A DNA stretch of 64,000 nt from Aphidius gifuensis (lineage: Eukaryota > Arthropoda > Insecta > Hymenoptera > Braconidae). Position numbers and translations under genes: made by a program. The stretch covers positions 24,218,537 through 24,282,536 of the forward strand of contig NC_057791.1 of assembly GCF_014905175.1 (NCBI RefSeq), written 5' to 3'. Each line of letters opens with the position of its first letter. Within the stretch, counting starts at the first letter, position 1. Positions 13,303-26,702 of this stretch are shown piece after piece. Under the pieces are notes generated by a model, which made no database searches, was not told the origin of the DNA, and saw nothing but the letters and a program-made list of their open reading frames with translations.

Positions 13303-16300
13303 TTAATTTGTAAAAGATGGTTGATTAAATGTTGATGCAAGTGCATCATAATTATCAACATTAACTGATTGCATATATTTACGACTTAAATTAATCACAA
13401 CCATGATACAGCACAAAAGTAGAGGTCCAAAAATAGCACCTTCAACTCCTAGACAGAATATACCACCTGCAATGGATAGGCCTGTTAAATATGGATGTCC
13501 CCCACTAGAAAATAACAAAAATAAATATATAAAATTAACAAAAATCAAGACCAACGCTTAAAGTATTTTAAAAATATCTTTAAACTATAAAAAAAAAAAA
13601 AAGCATACCTTTTTATTTCCTTGTAGAAATCAGTAATGACAATATTACATGGTAAAAAATGAAATATAAAAAATAACACAGCAATCATTGGACCCCTGGT
13701 AAACCAAAGTTCAATTGTTGCTGGTATACATGCAAAATATGCATCAAGAAATGGTACTGCTGCAAGTACAGATGCAAATGCTGATGGTAAATATACAATT
13801 TTAACTTCAAATAAATTATGAATAAACCATGTCCACATTCCAAAAAATGATGCCAATTTAAATGTCGCTGCAAATACACCATTAACTGATTGTTGCAATG
13901 CATTTGCAAAACTGCAACAAAAAACAAAATAACATCCAAAATTAATTAATAATTTTATTTCTACTTGAAGTATTAATTTCGAAAAAACATACCCTCCAAA
14001 ATTATTATCCATGCTTCATGATAATGATAATGAACATGAAAATAAATTAAATTAAATGAAAAAAAAAAACATAACAATTAGTCAAGATGAACAAGTGAAA
14101 TGCAATATTTAATTTTGATAGAATAAATACCTGTTGCAGCTAATTGGACTAAAGACACCAACAAGTTCAATTGGTTTATAAATTTTATTACTCGAGCTCA
14201 ATAAATAAAATAATGTTGTAAAAAAAACAACAGTACTAAGTGTAAAATTCAAAAGTACTGATCCACTTATTAATACAACATACATAAGCTCGCTAAATAT
14301 ACTCATGACAATTGACATGTTACCTTTGATAATACGTAATACAGAATCAAGAACAGACAATAATATACCAATATTATCTTTAGCAAAATTTTGTAAACTA
14401 CTCATATTAAATACACCTGGTATTTTATTATAATTTTCAATTAAACTTTGCCATACAGTTGCTGCTGCTGATACATCAACAGTTGGTCCAATTAAATCAT
14501 CTGGTTCAGTTGATTGCATCCATGCTTGATATAATCTATCCCATAATTCAATAACTTTTTTTTCAATTATTTCAGCTTTTGTATGTTCCATATCTTTAAC
14601 AAGTCCCTTGATACCATCTGATATTGCTGTTCTTCCATATGTATATGCATTATCAAGTAAACTATTAACTGATTCTTCCCATTGTTGTGGTAACCAATCA
14701 ATATCTGGATTATTAACAAGTGTTGAATTTAATATTTCACCAGTAACTTGTATCAAATGCATTCCTTCACCATATATTTGTATTATTATAAATATCGATG
14801 AACAAAATAAAAATATTATCAGACCAAATATAACAATTATTGTTGCAACAGCATCAACTGAACCTTTTAATACATCACGTAATTTTTTATCAATAATAAT
14901 ATATAATTTGTAAATTCCTCTAATGTGAATTGGTAAAATTGCATCTTGTCTTTGATCATACCATTTTTTTACGTATTCAATCATTGGCTTTAATTGATTT
15001 TTAATAATTTTTGATAAACCAAATGAACGACTTGTTTGTTTTATTATGTACCATACAATTGGTATTATTAAAAATGCTAATATCCATTTTTGTTTCCAAA
15101 GTAACATACCAGTACATGCCCACATTGCACCATACATATATTTTCCAGTATCAACATTATCATCATTTAAATCTAATGATAATTCATTTCGAATTTTACG
15201 TAATATATTTCTATCACGTATTATTATTCTTGGATTTTGTATGTATGATTTTTTATTAAGTCTTTTTGTTTTTAATGAACTTGGTTGTCTTCCATAATCC
15301 ATTGACATTGATCTACGTATTGAGCTTAATTTATTTTTATTTAATTGTGTTATATTGTCATTTGGTGTTGATGTTGGTACTGATGATTCATCAATAAATT
15401 TATCAATTTTTTCATCTTCAATATCTTGTTTATCTTTATCATCATCTGATGATGAATTTTTACAATCATCAGATGTAACAGAACCAAATATAATCAATTG
15501 TACAGCTTCAACAATATTTATTTCTTCATTTTCCATTATTAATATTACTTCATATACAAATCCAATGATGAAAAATACTTGCAAAGTTAAAAATACAGCA
15601 ACTTGATAAATACCAAATACATTTGATAAATATAAACTAAATATTGACCAAATGATTAATGATATTTTATTAAATGTTGATGAATTATTTGGTTTCCAAT
15701 AGATTAAAAGTACAATAACATAACCAACAGTTATTGTAAAAATCTGTAAACAAAAAAATCCATAAAATATTAAATCAAGCCAAGCAAATTATTGATAAAT
15801 ATTTCGACAAATAAATTTACCAAATAAATATTACAATTGTTGATTATAAATACAATAAATTCAATTCCAAATTGAAATAAATTCCAGACAATTGTTATGA
15901 AAAATCCAGGTGTATACCAATAAAATAATATCATAACTCCAATAATTGAAAAGAACATTCCAACATATTTAATTTTTTGATGAACAAATTTACCTAAACA
16001 TTCTGATAAATTGTCAATAATTCTCAATGGTACTATTGTTAAATTAACCAACAATGGTTCATGATAATCATCCATGTCTTTGAACCATGATTGTACTGTA
16101 TTTGTTATGTATAATTTAACTGGAAATAGTACACTTCCACATAGTAATGCCCAAATTAATGGTTTAACAAATGGTAACAAGATGATATAAAGAGCATAAC
16201 TTGCTACACAAACAATACTCAATATAAATAATCCAATGCCATTGTAAATACCTTGTTTTAATGCATTTTCATGTTCAGCACTGAATAAATTAAATAAATT

Positions 16301-16336
16301 ATTTATTGGTGTTATTGGTGTTTGTGGTGTATCCAT
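13303..16336 (-). CDS. TMEM245: TMEM245-like multi-pass membrane protein
   Basis: On the minus strand exons 16336-15821, 15743-14131, 14013-13993, 13911-13609 and 13504-13303 join in frame to about 884 residues, the size of animal TMEM245. Seen: many hydrophobic spans, the N-terminal pair of helices around FVKPLIWALLCGSVLFPVK, the C-terminal block with VFAATFKLA, PSAFASVLAAVPFLDAYFA and SGGGHPYLTGL, and GLGVEGAIFGPLLL-like residues written CLGVEGAIFGPLLL here. Known: the C-terminal part resembles the bacterial AI-2E exporter fold; transport activity in animals is not established. An acidic, Ser-rich loop follows the first hydrophobic half. A 21-base exon (14013-13993) adds MDNNFGG; its acceptor has a poor pyrimidine tract and is the least certain border. 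Confidence 0.92.
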
Positions 16337-18579
16337 TTTTATTTTTATTAAATTTTCTTCAAAACATCAAGCTTTTGATTGTTTTATTTTTGATAAATCA
16401 CTTGGTATTTTTTTAGACGTTATTTAAGACTTCCAAATTGGGTCAATACATTTATCAACAATAGTTTTATCATCTTGTTTTGACTATTATGTCATTGTTC
16501 TAATTTTAGAATCAACGAATTTCATTTCTTTTTTTTTTATTTTTGATGTTATAATATTTTTCATCATTATGACATTATCCCACTTTGCACCAATCTTCAT
16601 AATTATTGTTATTATTAATAATTATAATATTTACTTTGATTTTACTCCAAAAAAAATTGCAAAAGTAAAAAAAAAAAAAAAATGTGCAGTAGGAAAATGC
16701 CACCTGGTGATGGAATTTAAAACTCGAGAGAAATTATGTCATAATATGGCGGATTGATGAAAAAATAATTTAAATAAATTATTCAGTGTGACACATGATT
16801 GACTGATGATGATTATTCAATTAATCATACATCAAGTAAATTATATTTTTTTTATATTTATGAATTAGTATAATCAATAATAACAAGAAATATTTTTTTT
16901 TTTCATATAGATTTTTTTAATATTCTTTGTATTTATCACATGATAAAAAATAAAACACGAGTATTGATCGTTTTTGCTTGGATACTGGGATGGATAATGA
17001 TTGTTTATAAATTGATTAAATTAATTACAGCTTATGTTAAAAACAAATAAATGATTTTTTTGATTTAAAAAACAAAATCAATGAGGTCAACAGCTAGTTT
17101 CTTTTTTTAAGATTTTTTGCTGTTTTAAATAGTGTAAATTAATTATTGTTATATTATTTTTTTTTGTCATAAAATCAGCTCATAAAAAGTGCATATCATT
17201 TAGTTGCATTATTTTTTTTCATACATGACAAATTAATTAACTCGGAATTACAATATGGCTGATATCACAAATCGCATATCACAATTTCTTTGTCGACTTG
17301 GTTAATCGAATTAGAACCTATTTATTATTTTTTTTTAAATTATTTTATTTATACTAATTAACTGGATCAACATGGTCATAATCCATGTACACATATTTAA
17401 CAAAAAAAAAAAAATTGTAAAAGGTTAAAAACAAATAAAAAATTAAATAAAATAAATATATAAAATTTTTTTTTTCCAAATATTTTTAAATAAATAAAAA
17501 AAAATTATTATTTGTTGTCGTTTTTTTTTTTTTTTTTTCGTTAACTATTTTATTTAGTATTAATTTATTTAATGAAATATATAATGTAAATAAATTTGGG
17601 ATTTTTATTTCGATTATATCGAGTACGTTGATAAAATTTTTTTTTGTTTTTTTTTTAAGGAAAACAGGAAGTTTTGGAATTGGAAAAAAAAAAATTAATT
17701 AAATAATATTTTTAACTTAAAAATAATAATAATATATACACATATACTTATACATATTTTTTTTATACATATATCCAGACCATAAACTAACACTAATGCT
17801 TATTATTTAATTTTTTGTTTCATTTTTTTGTTTTTTTTTTTTTTATACAATTGTACATTTGAGAAAAAAATTATTTATCATTTTATGAAAAACATTTTTT
17901 TATTTAAAAATTTATCTACCAATCTTGTGGTTGTAATACTTGAATTTTAAATGCGCTGCATTTAAAATATATTATTTACTCTTATTATATTTTGATGATT
18001 AATTAAATTACATAGTAATGAGCACCCGAACGTTAGTTGATGGTCTGCAGCCTTGTATTATTATTTAAAATTTTTTGTTTTTTTCTTAATCTTAAATCTC
18101 CTTTTTATGACGATCAATAATTATTATTTTTTTTTTCTAATTATGATTACTATTATGTATACTAATCATGATTACTATTATTATTTAATTATATATTTTT
18201 TTTTTTATAATTTCAAATCATCATTGTGCAAATTTAAATAAAAAAATATTTAACAAAAATTTGGGTCATTTAGAAGATTTTACATTGTGAATGTATTAAA
18301 TAAAAAAAAAAGAAAAGTTTTTAAATTAATCAATAAAAAAAAAGCTTTTTAAAAAAAAAAAACCCAAAAAATGATGATTTTTGTTGATGATGATAATAAT
18401 AATCACGAATGTTAATAATATTTTATGAAAATAATAAAAGATAATCATAAATTTAGTTGGTGATGTTGAAGAATCATTGGCCATGTTGCTGCTTTTACTG
18501 ATGATAATTATGATGATGATGATAATGATGATAATATTGATGATGATAATGTTGATGAGGATGATGATGATGTTGATGA
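16337..18579. other. Intergenic region, TMEM245 promoter and HEXIM 3' flank
   Basis: No gene recognised. The first few hundred bases should contain the TMEM245 promoter and leader; the last 700 or so, with GAT repeats near the HEXIM stop, the HEXIM 3' untranslated region. Homopolymer T and A runs of 10-20 bases dominate. Confidence 0.4.
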
Positions 18580-18583
18580 TTAA
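18497..18583. repeat. GAT/ATC trinucleotide tract
   Basis: Imperfect GAT repeats with GAA and GTT interruptions that run up to the HEXIM stop codon; probably transcribed in its 3' untranslated region. Confidence 0.7.
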
Positions 18584-20151
18584 ATAGCAACTCCATCAAT
18601 AACTTTAATTTGTTGTATTGAATTTGAATGCATTGGTGAACTGCTATCCTTGGTGCTGGTATCATCAGAATGTATATCTTCTTCTAATAAATTTTTATCA
18701 AAATCACTTTTATCTTTATCACCACAAGCACTATTATCCGAATGATTACTTGTTGAACTACTACTACTACTACTATCATCTGAATCACTCTCACTGTCAA
18801 TACTTGATACTGAATTTTTTCTTTTACCTCTTAATGCTTCATTATCACGTTTTAATTGATCATTTTGTTGCAATAAATCATCAATTTTTTGTTGATAAAA
18901 TTTTAATTTTTTTCCAACATCATCTGTATTTATTGTTGGTGTTGTTGTTTTATTATTATCATCATCATATTGTATATTTTTTAATTTCATACGTTTTGTA
19001 ATATGTTCAAGTTTTGATTCAAGCAGTAAATATTCTTGTAACAAATCATGCTTACTAAGTGAATTTAATCTTTCAGCATGTAAATCTTCATATGCACTTG
19101 AAAATTCTTTTGTTAAAAATTCTTCTTCATCCTCTGGTGATGAATAAAAATAATCATCTTCAGAATCAATACTAAAACTTGAGTCTCTTGTTCTTGGTGG
19201 TGGATTTGGTTTTTGAAATAATTCTTGTACATTTGATGATAATGATGTTGTTGTCATTTGTGATGATGGTGGTATTGTTGTCAATGATGATGATGATGAT
19301 GAAGATGTTGTTGTTGTTGTCGTTATTCCACTTCCTTCAGCAAGTTTTGGTTCAAATTCTGGCAAATCACTGTGATCTTCCATTAAAAATTGTGTTGTAT
19401 TATATGGTGCTGGTGGCTGTGTACTTTTTTTAATTTGTTTATTTGAATGACATCTTATACGTGGATACAATGTATTTTTCAAATATGGTTTAATATTTCT
19501 AGGCTTTGGTTTACCACGTCGTGTTTTACGTTTTTTCGACAGCACATCATGATTATCATCACCTCCACTCGTATTTCCTCCACATTTCCTCGAATTCCAT
19601 GACTTTTTATCATTCATCTGTAAAATTAATTCAAAAACATTTCAATTAATCATCAAAAAATCAATTTTTAAAAGACAAAGAAAAGAAATTATCTATTTTA
19701 CCGACAATTCTCCATTTTTAAATAAAAAAAAATCAAAAAAAAATTCTAAAAAATCAGGATTTCTATCATTTATAAAGCTCCAAGTGCTCCAAGTCAATAA
19801 TACCAATTAATAAACAATTATTATTAATATCAATTAATCAATTAATTATTGTTAAATAATAAAAATAAAAAATTTAAAAAATTTTTTTTTTTTTTCTCTT
19901 ACCTTTTTTTTTTTATCTGCCACGTTGGCAAGCCTGTTAATTTGTTGATTATTTCCGTTATCAGATGGAGCTGTGATAGTTTGTTCGTCTTCCATAGCCG
20001 AAGGCGTCGAATCCACCACCACCTTAACGTCCTTCATACGATTTACCTCGTAAATGTCACCTGGACCGTTTTCTTGATGTCCATTAATACCAACAATATT
20101 ACAATCAATATTTAAATAATTTTCTTTATCTTTATTATCACAATAACTCAT
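18580..20151 (-). CDS. HEXIM: HEXIM, inhibitor of P-TEFb
   Basis: Exon 1 is 20151-19903 and exon 2 is 19617-18580; the donor after the Lys run (AAG/GTAAGA) keeps phase 0 and the total is about 428 residues. Known: HEXIM bound to 7SK RNA holds the P-TEFb kinase (CDK9/cyclin T) inactive in the nucleus. Seen: a basic RNA-binding stretch KKRKTRRGKPKPR (about 111-123), the hallmark PYNTTQFLM (about 154-162) that blocks the kinase, acidic patches, the cyclin-T contact region with EFSSAYEDLHAERL and a C-terminal coiled coil starting LSKHDLLQEYLLLE. A second coiled-coil stretch and a Ser/Asp-rich tail extend beyond the usual end. The Met at the start of exon 2 is internal. Exon 1 has higher G+C than its surroundings. 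Confidence 0.95.
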
Positions 20152-23100
20152 TTTATAAAAATTTCACTTTTTAATTTCAAATCAAATAAATATACATATG
20201 GTTTATTTATTTTTTTTTAAAGATGATTAAACTGTATTTTTTTTTTAATTTAAACTTTGTAATTTTTAAATATCGAGCGGTATGAGTACTACGATGTATT
20301 CAAATTGATTGTCGAAAGTCGACTGGAGCTGGTGGCACTGATGATGGTTGCTTGCTGCTTGCGCTTCACAATGGCCTATGTAACTGCCATCTACATGGCA
20401 ATATTACACTTTGAATGTGTACCTGAATTTGTCCAATAGAAATTCACTAATACACACACACACAAATACAATGATAAATGAAAAAAAAAAAATAAATAAA
20501 TAAATAAAGTTTAGAAGGAGATAGGTGATGTTAAAATAAAGACAAAATGATGGAGCATATACTGCTCCGATAAAACACAAATTGATCAGTGTGGGGATAT
20601 AGAAAAATTCAACAACTAAAAGTCTGAAAAACAGGCTACTAGTGGGGTGAAAAGTATTTTTTTTTTTTTTTTATTATTAGTTAACCCCCCACTAATTTTT
20701 CTATCGAAATATTTTTTTTTTTTTTTTAGATAAATATCAAAGAAATTTACTCGTTTTTGCGATTTTGTTTTTTGTCTAGCGGATAGGTTTTTTTTTGCTC
20801 CAATCAATTAAATTTTATTTTAATTTACGTCTCAGTTGAATGATTATTTTTTTATATATATTTTCACAAATAAAATAAGACGAGATGGTACGTGCTGGAT
20901 TATAATAAACAAGGCCCCGAGGACAGAGCTGGATTTTGCTCGTTTTTATTTTTCCATGTGGGGACTCGATTTATATCAATGATTTAAAAATTTTTTTTTT
21001 ATCTTTTTCAAGTACACTTACACTCTCTTTTTCTTTCTCTGTCTTTTCCTCATTTCGCTTTTATTTTAGCTATACATATGCATGTTTGAGGGGACCTAGA
21101 AACAATATCTACCAAGGGCGATTAATGTCACACATTTTGTTGGAGTACTTTAATTTTTATAACTAAAAAAAAAAATTTTTAATTATATAAATTTAGCTAT
21201 ATTTAAGCTGTAAACTATTTTGACAAATTAAAAAAATTTATAAATAATTTACTCCAAAAGTTTACTCTGAAAGTTTACTCCAAAAAAAAAAAAAAATATT
21301 TCGCTCTAACGTTAGAAATCAATGTTTTTTCTATTGGAGTTTTTTAACCTCTTGTTAAATTAACTTTTTATTTTTTATTATTGCTATTTAATTACACAAC
21401 TAAAAGTTATAATATTTGTAAATAAAATTAATTCATCAACAGCCTTATTTAAACTGTAGAAAAAAAAAAAAAACAAAAAGTTTTTCGATAAAGATAACAA
21501 ATTTTAATGCAATTTAGAAATAAAAAAAAAAAACATTTAAAAAATTTTCCAGTCGTGATAATAAATTGCTAATTCATTAAAAAAAAAAATAAAACAATAA
21601 TAATAATAATTAATAACAATAAAAAAAAAGTTGAAAAATTATAATTTTATTGTAAAATTTAGCGACGTTCGTTATTTTTTTTATCGGTGTTGTTATTCAA
21701 GTTAAAATTCATAGGATGATATATATTTGTGTATGAAATAATAATACATATATATGTTAAAATACATAATCTAAAAAAAAAAAAAAAAATTGTGAGGCTG
21801 TGTGTTGTTGGGGAAGCCGTGAAGTAATGTTATCGAGCAACCTGACTGCCCACCACAACTCCACAAGCTCACTCATTTTCAACATTTATAAATACATGTT
21901 AAACAAACACATATACAAATTAAATATATAAAAAATTAATAATGATAATTATAATGATAAGAAAACATATGTTAAATTAATATTAATATTTTATTTTTAA
22001 TATTGAAAATTATTTTTCTAAATAGAAATTTCGTTTGTCTCTTTATATTTTTTACATTATGACACAGCTTGTAACACAAAAAGTCTTTTAGCGCTTGCGT
22101 GAGCTTTTTTTTTATTTTTTTAATTTTTACAACTTTTTTGTTTCAAGCCAAGTTGTGCAGTCTCTTTGGTTGCAGAGTAGGCGATCTTCAGCGAGGTCGA
22201 TCGATGCCATATAATTCTTTAAAAAACATTTTTTTTCTTTTCCTTTTTTGAAATTTGATATTGAGAAAATAACAAGCAATTTCAGGGAAATTTCTATGGA
22301 CCAAACGACGTGAAATGAAGGACAAAATTTTCAGGTCTATATTTTTTTTTTTCTTGTATATCTATTAGTTTATTAAGGAAGTAATTTAACAACAATGTTA
22401 AATTATGTAATGATAATATTATATGCAACTAATTCAAATTATAAATTAAAAAATTTATCATAATTCCTTGACCTTTTTAAGTACAAAATAAAACAACTCA
22501 AGGTAATTTACCAAATAAAAACAATCAACTCAATTTTTTTTCATTATCAAATACAAAAAAAAAAACGAAAAACTTTCATCTAAAACATCAACAAATAATA
22601 GACAAAATACTCCATTTTTTTTTTCAATTAATTAACAAATTAAGTCCGAAAATTAATTAACAAATGAAAAAAAAAAATTATCAACAAATTAAATAATAAA
22701 TAATTAGTATTTTTAGTAAAATAAAAATGAAAAAAAAAGTAGACTTGCACATTTTGAGCATCATTCGTTTCAAGTATAATAAAACTACACCTCTCAAATC
22801 CCCTCATCCAAGTTTAAATAAATAAATTACATGAATGTGTGTGTGTTGTCTCTATCTTTTTTTATATTGTGTCTCTTTTTATCCCCTTGTCGCAATACCA
22901 GTATTCTTATATTATACCCTACCTACTGGTACCGCAGAATAACTTGCAACTCACAAAACCGTTTTCTTATTTCTACCCATAACTATCTACTACGTCTTGA
23001 TGATATTATTTTTATTTTTTATTATTGTTAGCATTATTATTATCTCACATATATACACTCTTATCTATAAGCTTGTTTTTTTCATTATTTAAATATTATC

Positions 23101-25135
23101 GTTATTTAATTTCCTTGTTTTTAATTTTTTTTATTTTATATATAAATTATTGTTATTTGAATTTTTTTTTTTTTGTTATTTATTTGACATAAAATACTAA
23201 AATATATATGTCGTTTTGGGCAATATTCCAAATATATTAGTTGAAAAATAAATTAAATAAATTAAATTTTAAAAAAATATATATAAACTGATTTTTTTTA
23301 TTTTGAAAATAATTAAATGCTTTTTATTTTAAGGTAATTGAGTAATTTGATTTTTTTTTTTTTTTAAATGATTGTTTATTTATTTATAAGTACCAATTTT
23401 AATTAATTATTTTTATTTAATTATTTAGTTTCTTAGTAATAATTGAAGAAGAAAATTGCTGAAAGTTTTTTTTTTTTTTTTTTTCAATTTTCTTTTGTAT
23501 ATTATTATTTTATTTATTTATTTTTTCTAGACCCATTCTCTTGACCTCGAACTACTGCATGATAGTCAAAAACAACTTTCGCGTTTTTAACATAAGTCTT
23601 AACATAGACAAATGTAATCATAAAAATGAATTTTTTACAATCTGTCAAAAAATAAAAATTTTCTCTAGCGAATAAACTAAATAATCGAAATTTCTTTTCG
23701 ATTATTATCACTATTTTAATGACAAATTGTCTAGAAAAATGTAAAATTTAAATTAATTAATCTATCAAGTACTTGATTTATTTATCGTTTTTAAAATGTC
23801 AAAAAAAATTTAATGATCACGTTGAGTGATTATTTTAAAAAAGAGCATATTTTTTCGTTCAACATAAATCAGTATTGTACTAGGTTTAATGGAGTAATAA
23901 CGATAATAATAATAACAAGTAGAGCGTTAAGTTAAAATAAAAAAAAAAAAATAAAAAAAAAAAATGTTACAATTCAATTGTAATCACAATTTTGTCGGAG
24001 ACGTGGCAGCACCTGATATCGTTTTATTTATTTTTCTATTTTATTATTATTTTAGTAAATTGTTAGTAGGTATTTCGCTGTGTATTTATACTCTCCTAAT
24101 TCTTAACACACTTGTAATAATTATCATAATAAATAATAATAATATAATTATAATAATAATATATATTATTTGTTGGTGGAAAACGTAATACCAAATTACC
24201 AACGTGGTTTTAATGATGGAGCCTCTTGACCTGCGCTACACATTTTAAAATAGACGCAAGAAATAAAATAGCTTTTGTCTATTAAAGGGCCGAAATTATT
24301 ATTGATTTTTTTTACTAAAATTTATTAATTAATTTATTATTTGTTTAATTCAAGTAATAATTATTAATGTTTTTATGTGAATGAATTTTATTTTTTTTAT
24401 TTAAAAAATTTTATTGATAAATTTTGTTTGTTTATTACTTATTTATTTATTTTATTATTTATTTAAGTTTATTGTTAAAATGGTTATTTTTTAATTGATT
24501 TAACAACACAATTTAATTATTGGTAAATTTTTAAAATGTTAATTTGTCGAGTAATGAAATTATTGATTTATTTAAAATTTAAAATGTTAATTTGTTTGAT
24601 TTTAATAACAAAAGGTTGGTAATTTTTTTATTATTGATTCTTGGATGATCAAGGTCATGTTATAGAATAAAAAGACAAATGAATTTAATGATTATTAAAA
24701 ATTGAAATGAATATTAAATGACGTTTAGCAACGTTTAGAGAAAAAAAAAAAAAAAACATGGATGACTAAATAAGGGCACCTGTCACACTATCCATACAAA
24801 CTATTAATAATAAAATAATAAATTTATCACATAGCTGTGTAATTATCTAAATAATAAATAAATATTTAATTTATTTGAATAATCAATATATAAACAAGCC
24901 TAAACTCTGCAATGCTTAGCAATAGTAATACTTTTCCAATAAAAATAAAAATAAATTTTCGATATAATCTAAAGCACTGTTGTAAAATTATTACCAACAA
25001 AAAATTAAATTGTTAATAATAATAAGAAGGATTAAAAAATAAAGATATGTTGTTTGTTTTTTTTGTTTTCTTTATCAAAAAAAATTATTGAAAAAGTACA
25101 ATTTTGTGTAATTTTTTAAAAACATATTGAAGAAA
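20152..25135. other. Long gene-free region
   Basis: About 5 kb without a supported gene. The first 300 bases probably hold the HEXIM promoter and leader (20270-20430 is richer in G+C). Other short G+C-richer islands lie at about 20880-20960, 21800-21880, 22080-22210, 22870-22980 and 24185-24290; I could not assign them to coding or structured RNA. The rest is A/T runs and simple repeats. Open frames here are short and without codon bias or homology I know. Confidence 0.35.
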
Positions 25136-25618
25136 TTAATCCAGCTGAAAATAATATTAAAATAAATGAAATTAAAATGACATTCATTAGGAATATTAAA
25201 TTTATAAATTAAATGTGGAAAATTTTTTAGGAGCATTACCTTTTTGAAGCCAATGTCAGTGGCATATTCTCTGAAGCACTGACGACAAATGTTCAAGCCA
25301 TATTTACGAATGATACCATGTTTGTTTGCACATGAACGGCTGCAAGTAAAAACAATTTAAAATTAACAACAATAAATGGATAATTTAAATAATAAATAAA
25401 AGAAAAAATTTATGTCCCTGTTGTAATAACCACCAAATGAATATTGTTTTGAGGTTATGTCAACCCGGTACTGTGTTGATTGATCTGTCGTGAATTGACT
25501 CGTCAATCAGACAAAATTTAAAAAGCTAATTGAAATAATAAAATTAATAAACTTACCAGGATCTTGATCCTTGGCCGTATTTGCGGGGATGGCTGTACCA
25601 AATATTTTCGAAACCCAT
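25136..25618 (-). CDS. RpS29: Ribosomal protein S29 (uS14)
   Basis: Exons 25618-25557, 25339-25240 and 25144-25136 on the minus strand give 56 residues, exactly the animal length. Seen: start MGFENIWYSHPRKYGQGSRS, then the zinc-binding cysteine pairs C-x2-C (residues 21 and 24) and C-x2-C in NICRQC, and end FKKLD. The last exon codes only Leu-Asp-stop, which is easy to miss. Known role: zinc-binding protein of the small ribosomal subunit head. The pyrimidine-rich leader fits growth-dependent TOP control. Confidence 0.97.
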
Positions 25619-25664
25619 GTTTTTTTAACGATAAAACAAACGTGATCAGGACTTGGAAGTCGTG

Positions 25665-25687
25665 AAGCAAAAAGAAAGAGAAAAATA
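25665..25687 (-). promoter_or_regulatory. Putative 5' TOP pyrimidine tract of RpS29
   Basis: On the minus strand a nearly pure pyrimidine tract (TTTTTCTCTTTCTTTTTGCTTC region) lies 47-70 bases before the ATG. Such tracts mark the transcription start of ribosomal protein genes. The exact start cannot be read. Confidence 0.4.
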
Positions 25688-25707
25688 AGGACAGAAATTA
25701 TTCCAAA

Positions 25708-25896
25708 ATGTCAGACAAAGTAGTTCAGATAATCACCGCTGTTAACGCGGGAATTTTTGAATTAATTATTTTAGCAATTTTTTTTTCTTGTAAAAAAAAA
25801 TATATTGAATTATTGGTATTATTTAGAATAGTTTTAGAAATATTATTTTTATTTATTGTAATTAAATGTAGGGAAAAAAAATTATTTATTTTTTAA
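25708..25896 (+). CDS. Possible small membrane protein of 62 residues
   Basis: Open frame starting 90 bases from the RpS29 ATG and divergent from it. After an N-terminus with ordinary codon use (MSDKVVQIITAVNAG) come two hydrophobic stretches separated by KKK. No family recognised. It may be the first exon of a longer gene, a chance frame next to a bidirectional promoter, or a real micropeptide. Confidence 0.2.
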   Translation: MSDKVVQIITAVNAGIFELIILAIFFSCKKKYIELLVLFRIVLEILFLFIVIKCREKKLFIF

Positions 25897-25985
25897 AATG
25901 CTACGGAAACTGGCTTGTCACCAAAGTTCAAACTAATTTACATTTTACACGTAAAATTTTCGTGTGATTGTTATCTTTATAGTCG

Positions 25986-25991
25986 TATAAA
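25986..25991 (+). promoter_or_regulatory. TATA box of cysteine-rich copy A
   Basis: TATAAA inside GTCGTATAAACTA; the same context recurs at 37316 before pseudogene copy E. A leader intron probably ends at the TTTTAATTACAG acceptor at about 26272, as in copies B and C. Confidence 0.45.
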
Positions 25992-26359
25992 CTACTGAGT
26001 CAACATGAAAAATAGATTTTTTATTTTTTCATTTCTCGTTTGTTTGTAGACTTATCAATAAATAAAAAAAAACTGAGCTCTCATAAAACTCAACAAGGAA
26101 GTTAAACAACAACGTGTCAAAATTTTTTTTCAACAAAGTTTTATTATTAGCAACTAATTATTTAATCATTTTATTAACAAAAAATGTGAATATAAATTAA
26201 TTTTTTTTATTGAATTACATTAATTATAATTAATTGTTGAAAAATTGATATTAATGATATATTTTAATTACAGATTATTATATTCATTAAGGTTATAGAA
26301 TTATTAAGCAATTAAAATTTATTTTTACGAGTTTCACTATTGGAAAATAAATAAATAAT

Positions 26360-26702
26360 ATGAAAAGAGTTACAAAAATTTGTCTTTTTGTAATGATAGT
26401 TTTGAATATTTTTAATTTTTGTTGTTCATTAAATGGACAACAATTTTCTACCATGTGCGAATTAGATAATCAATCAGTAAGTACTATTAAAAATTAATTA
26501 ATTATAAAATCTAGAAATATAGATTTATGTTTAATAATTTAATTTATTTTTTTTATTTTTTTAGTGCGAAGGTATTAAAATTTGTTGTGGAAGTTATGTT
26601 TGTCATCCTTGGACAAAAATTTGTACTGAAGCAGCAAACATACCACCTACTGACAGACGAGATAAAATATACGAACATTTTGATAAAATTGCTCACTCGT
26701 AA
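26360..26702 (+). CDS. Secreted cysteine-rich peptide, copy A
   Basis: Exons 26360-26476 and 26565-26702 give 84 residues. Seen: Lys/Arg start, hydrophobic signal peptide ending near CCSLNG, then a mature part with C-x6-C-x5-CC-x4-C-x6-C. The intron falls just before the second framework cysteine, as in the other copies. This spacing is that of the inhibitor-cystine-knot (knottin) fold; the fold and any toxin, antimicrobial or teratocyte role are inference. Compared with copies B-D, two cysteines are replaced (Trp in CHPW, and the residue near PPTDRR), so it has six in the framework instead of eight. The tail ends DKIAHS, shared with copy B. I do not recognise a named family. Confidence 0.75.

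Noticed and set aside
18618..19433. Plus-strand open frames across HEXIM
   Set aside because: Low-complexity shadows of the HEXIM coding strand; no start context or homology.
22080..22210. Possible tRNA or snRNA in a G+C-richer island
   Set aside because: No cloverleaf, no internal promoter boxes and no snRNA motif could be found.
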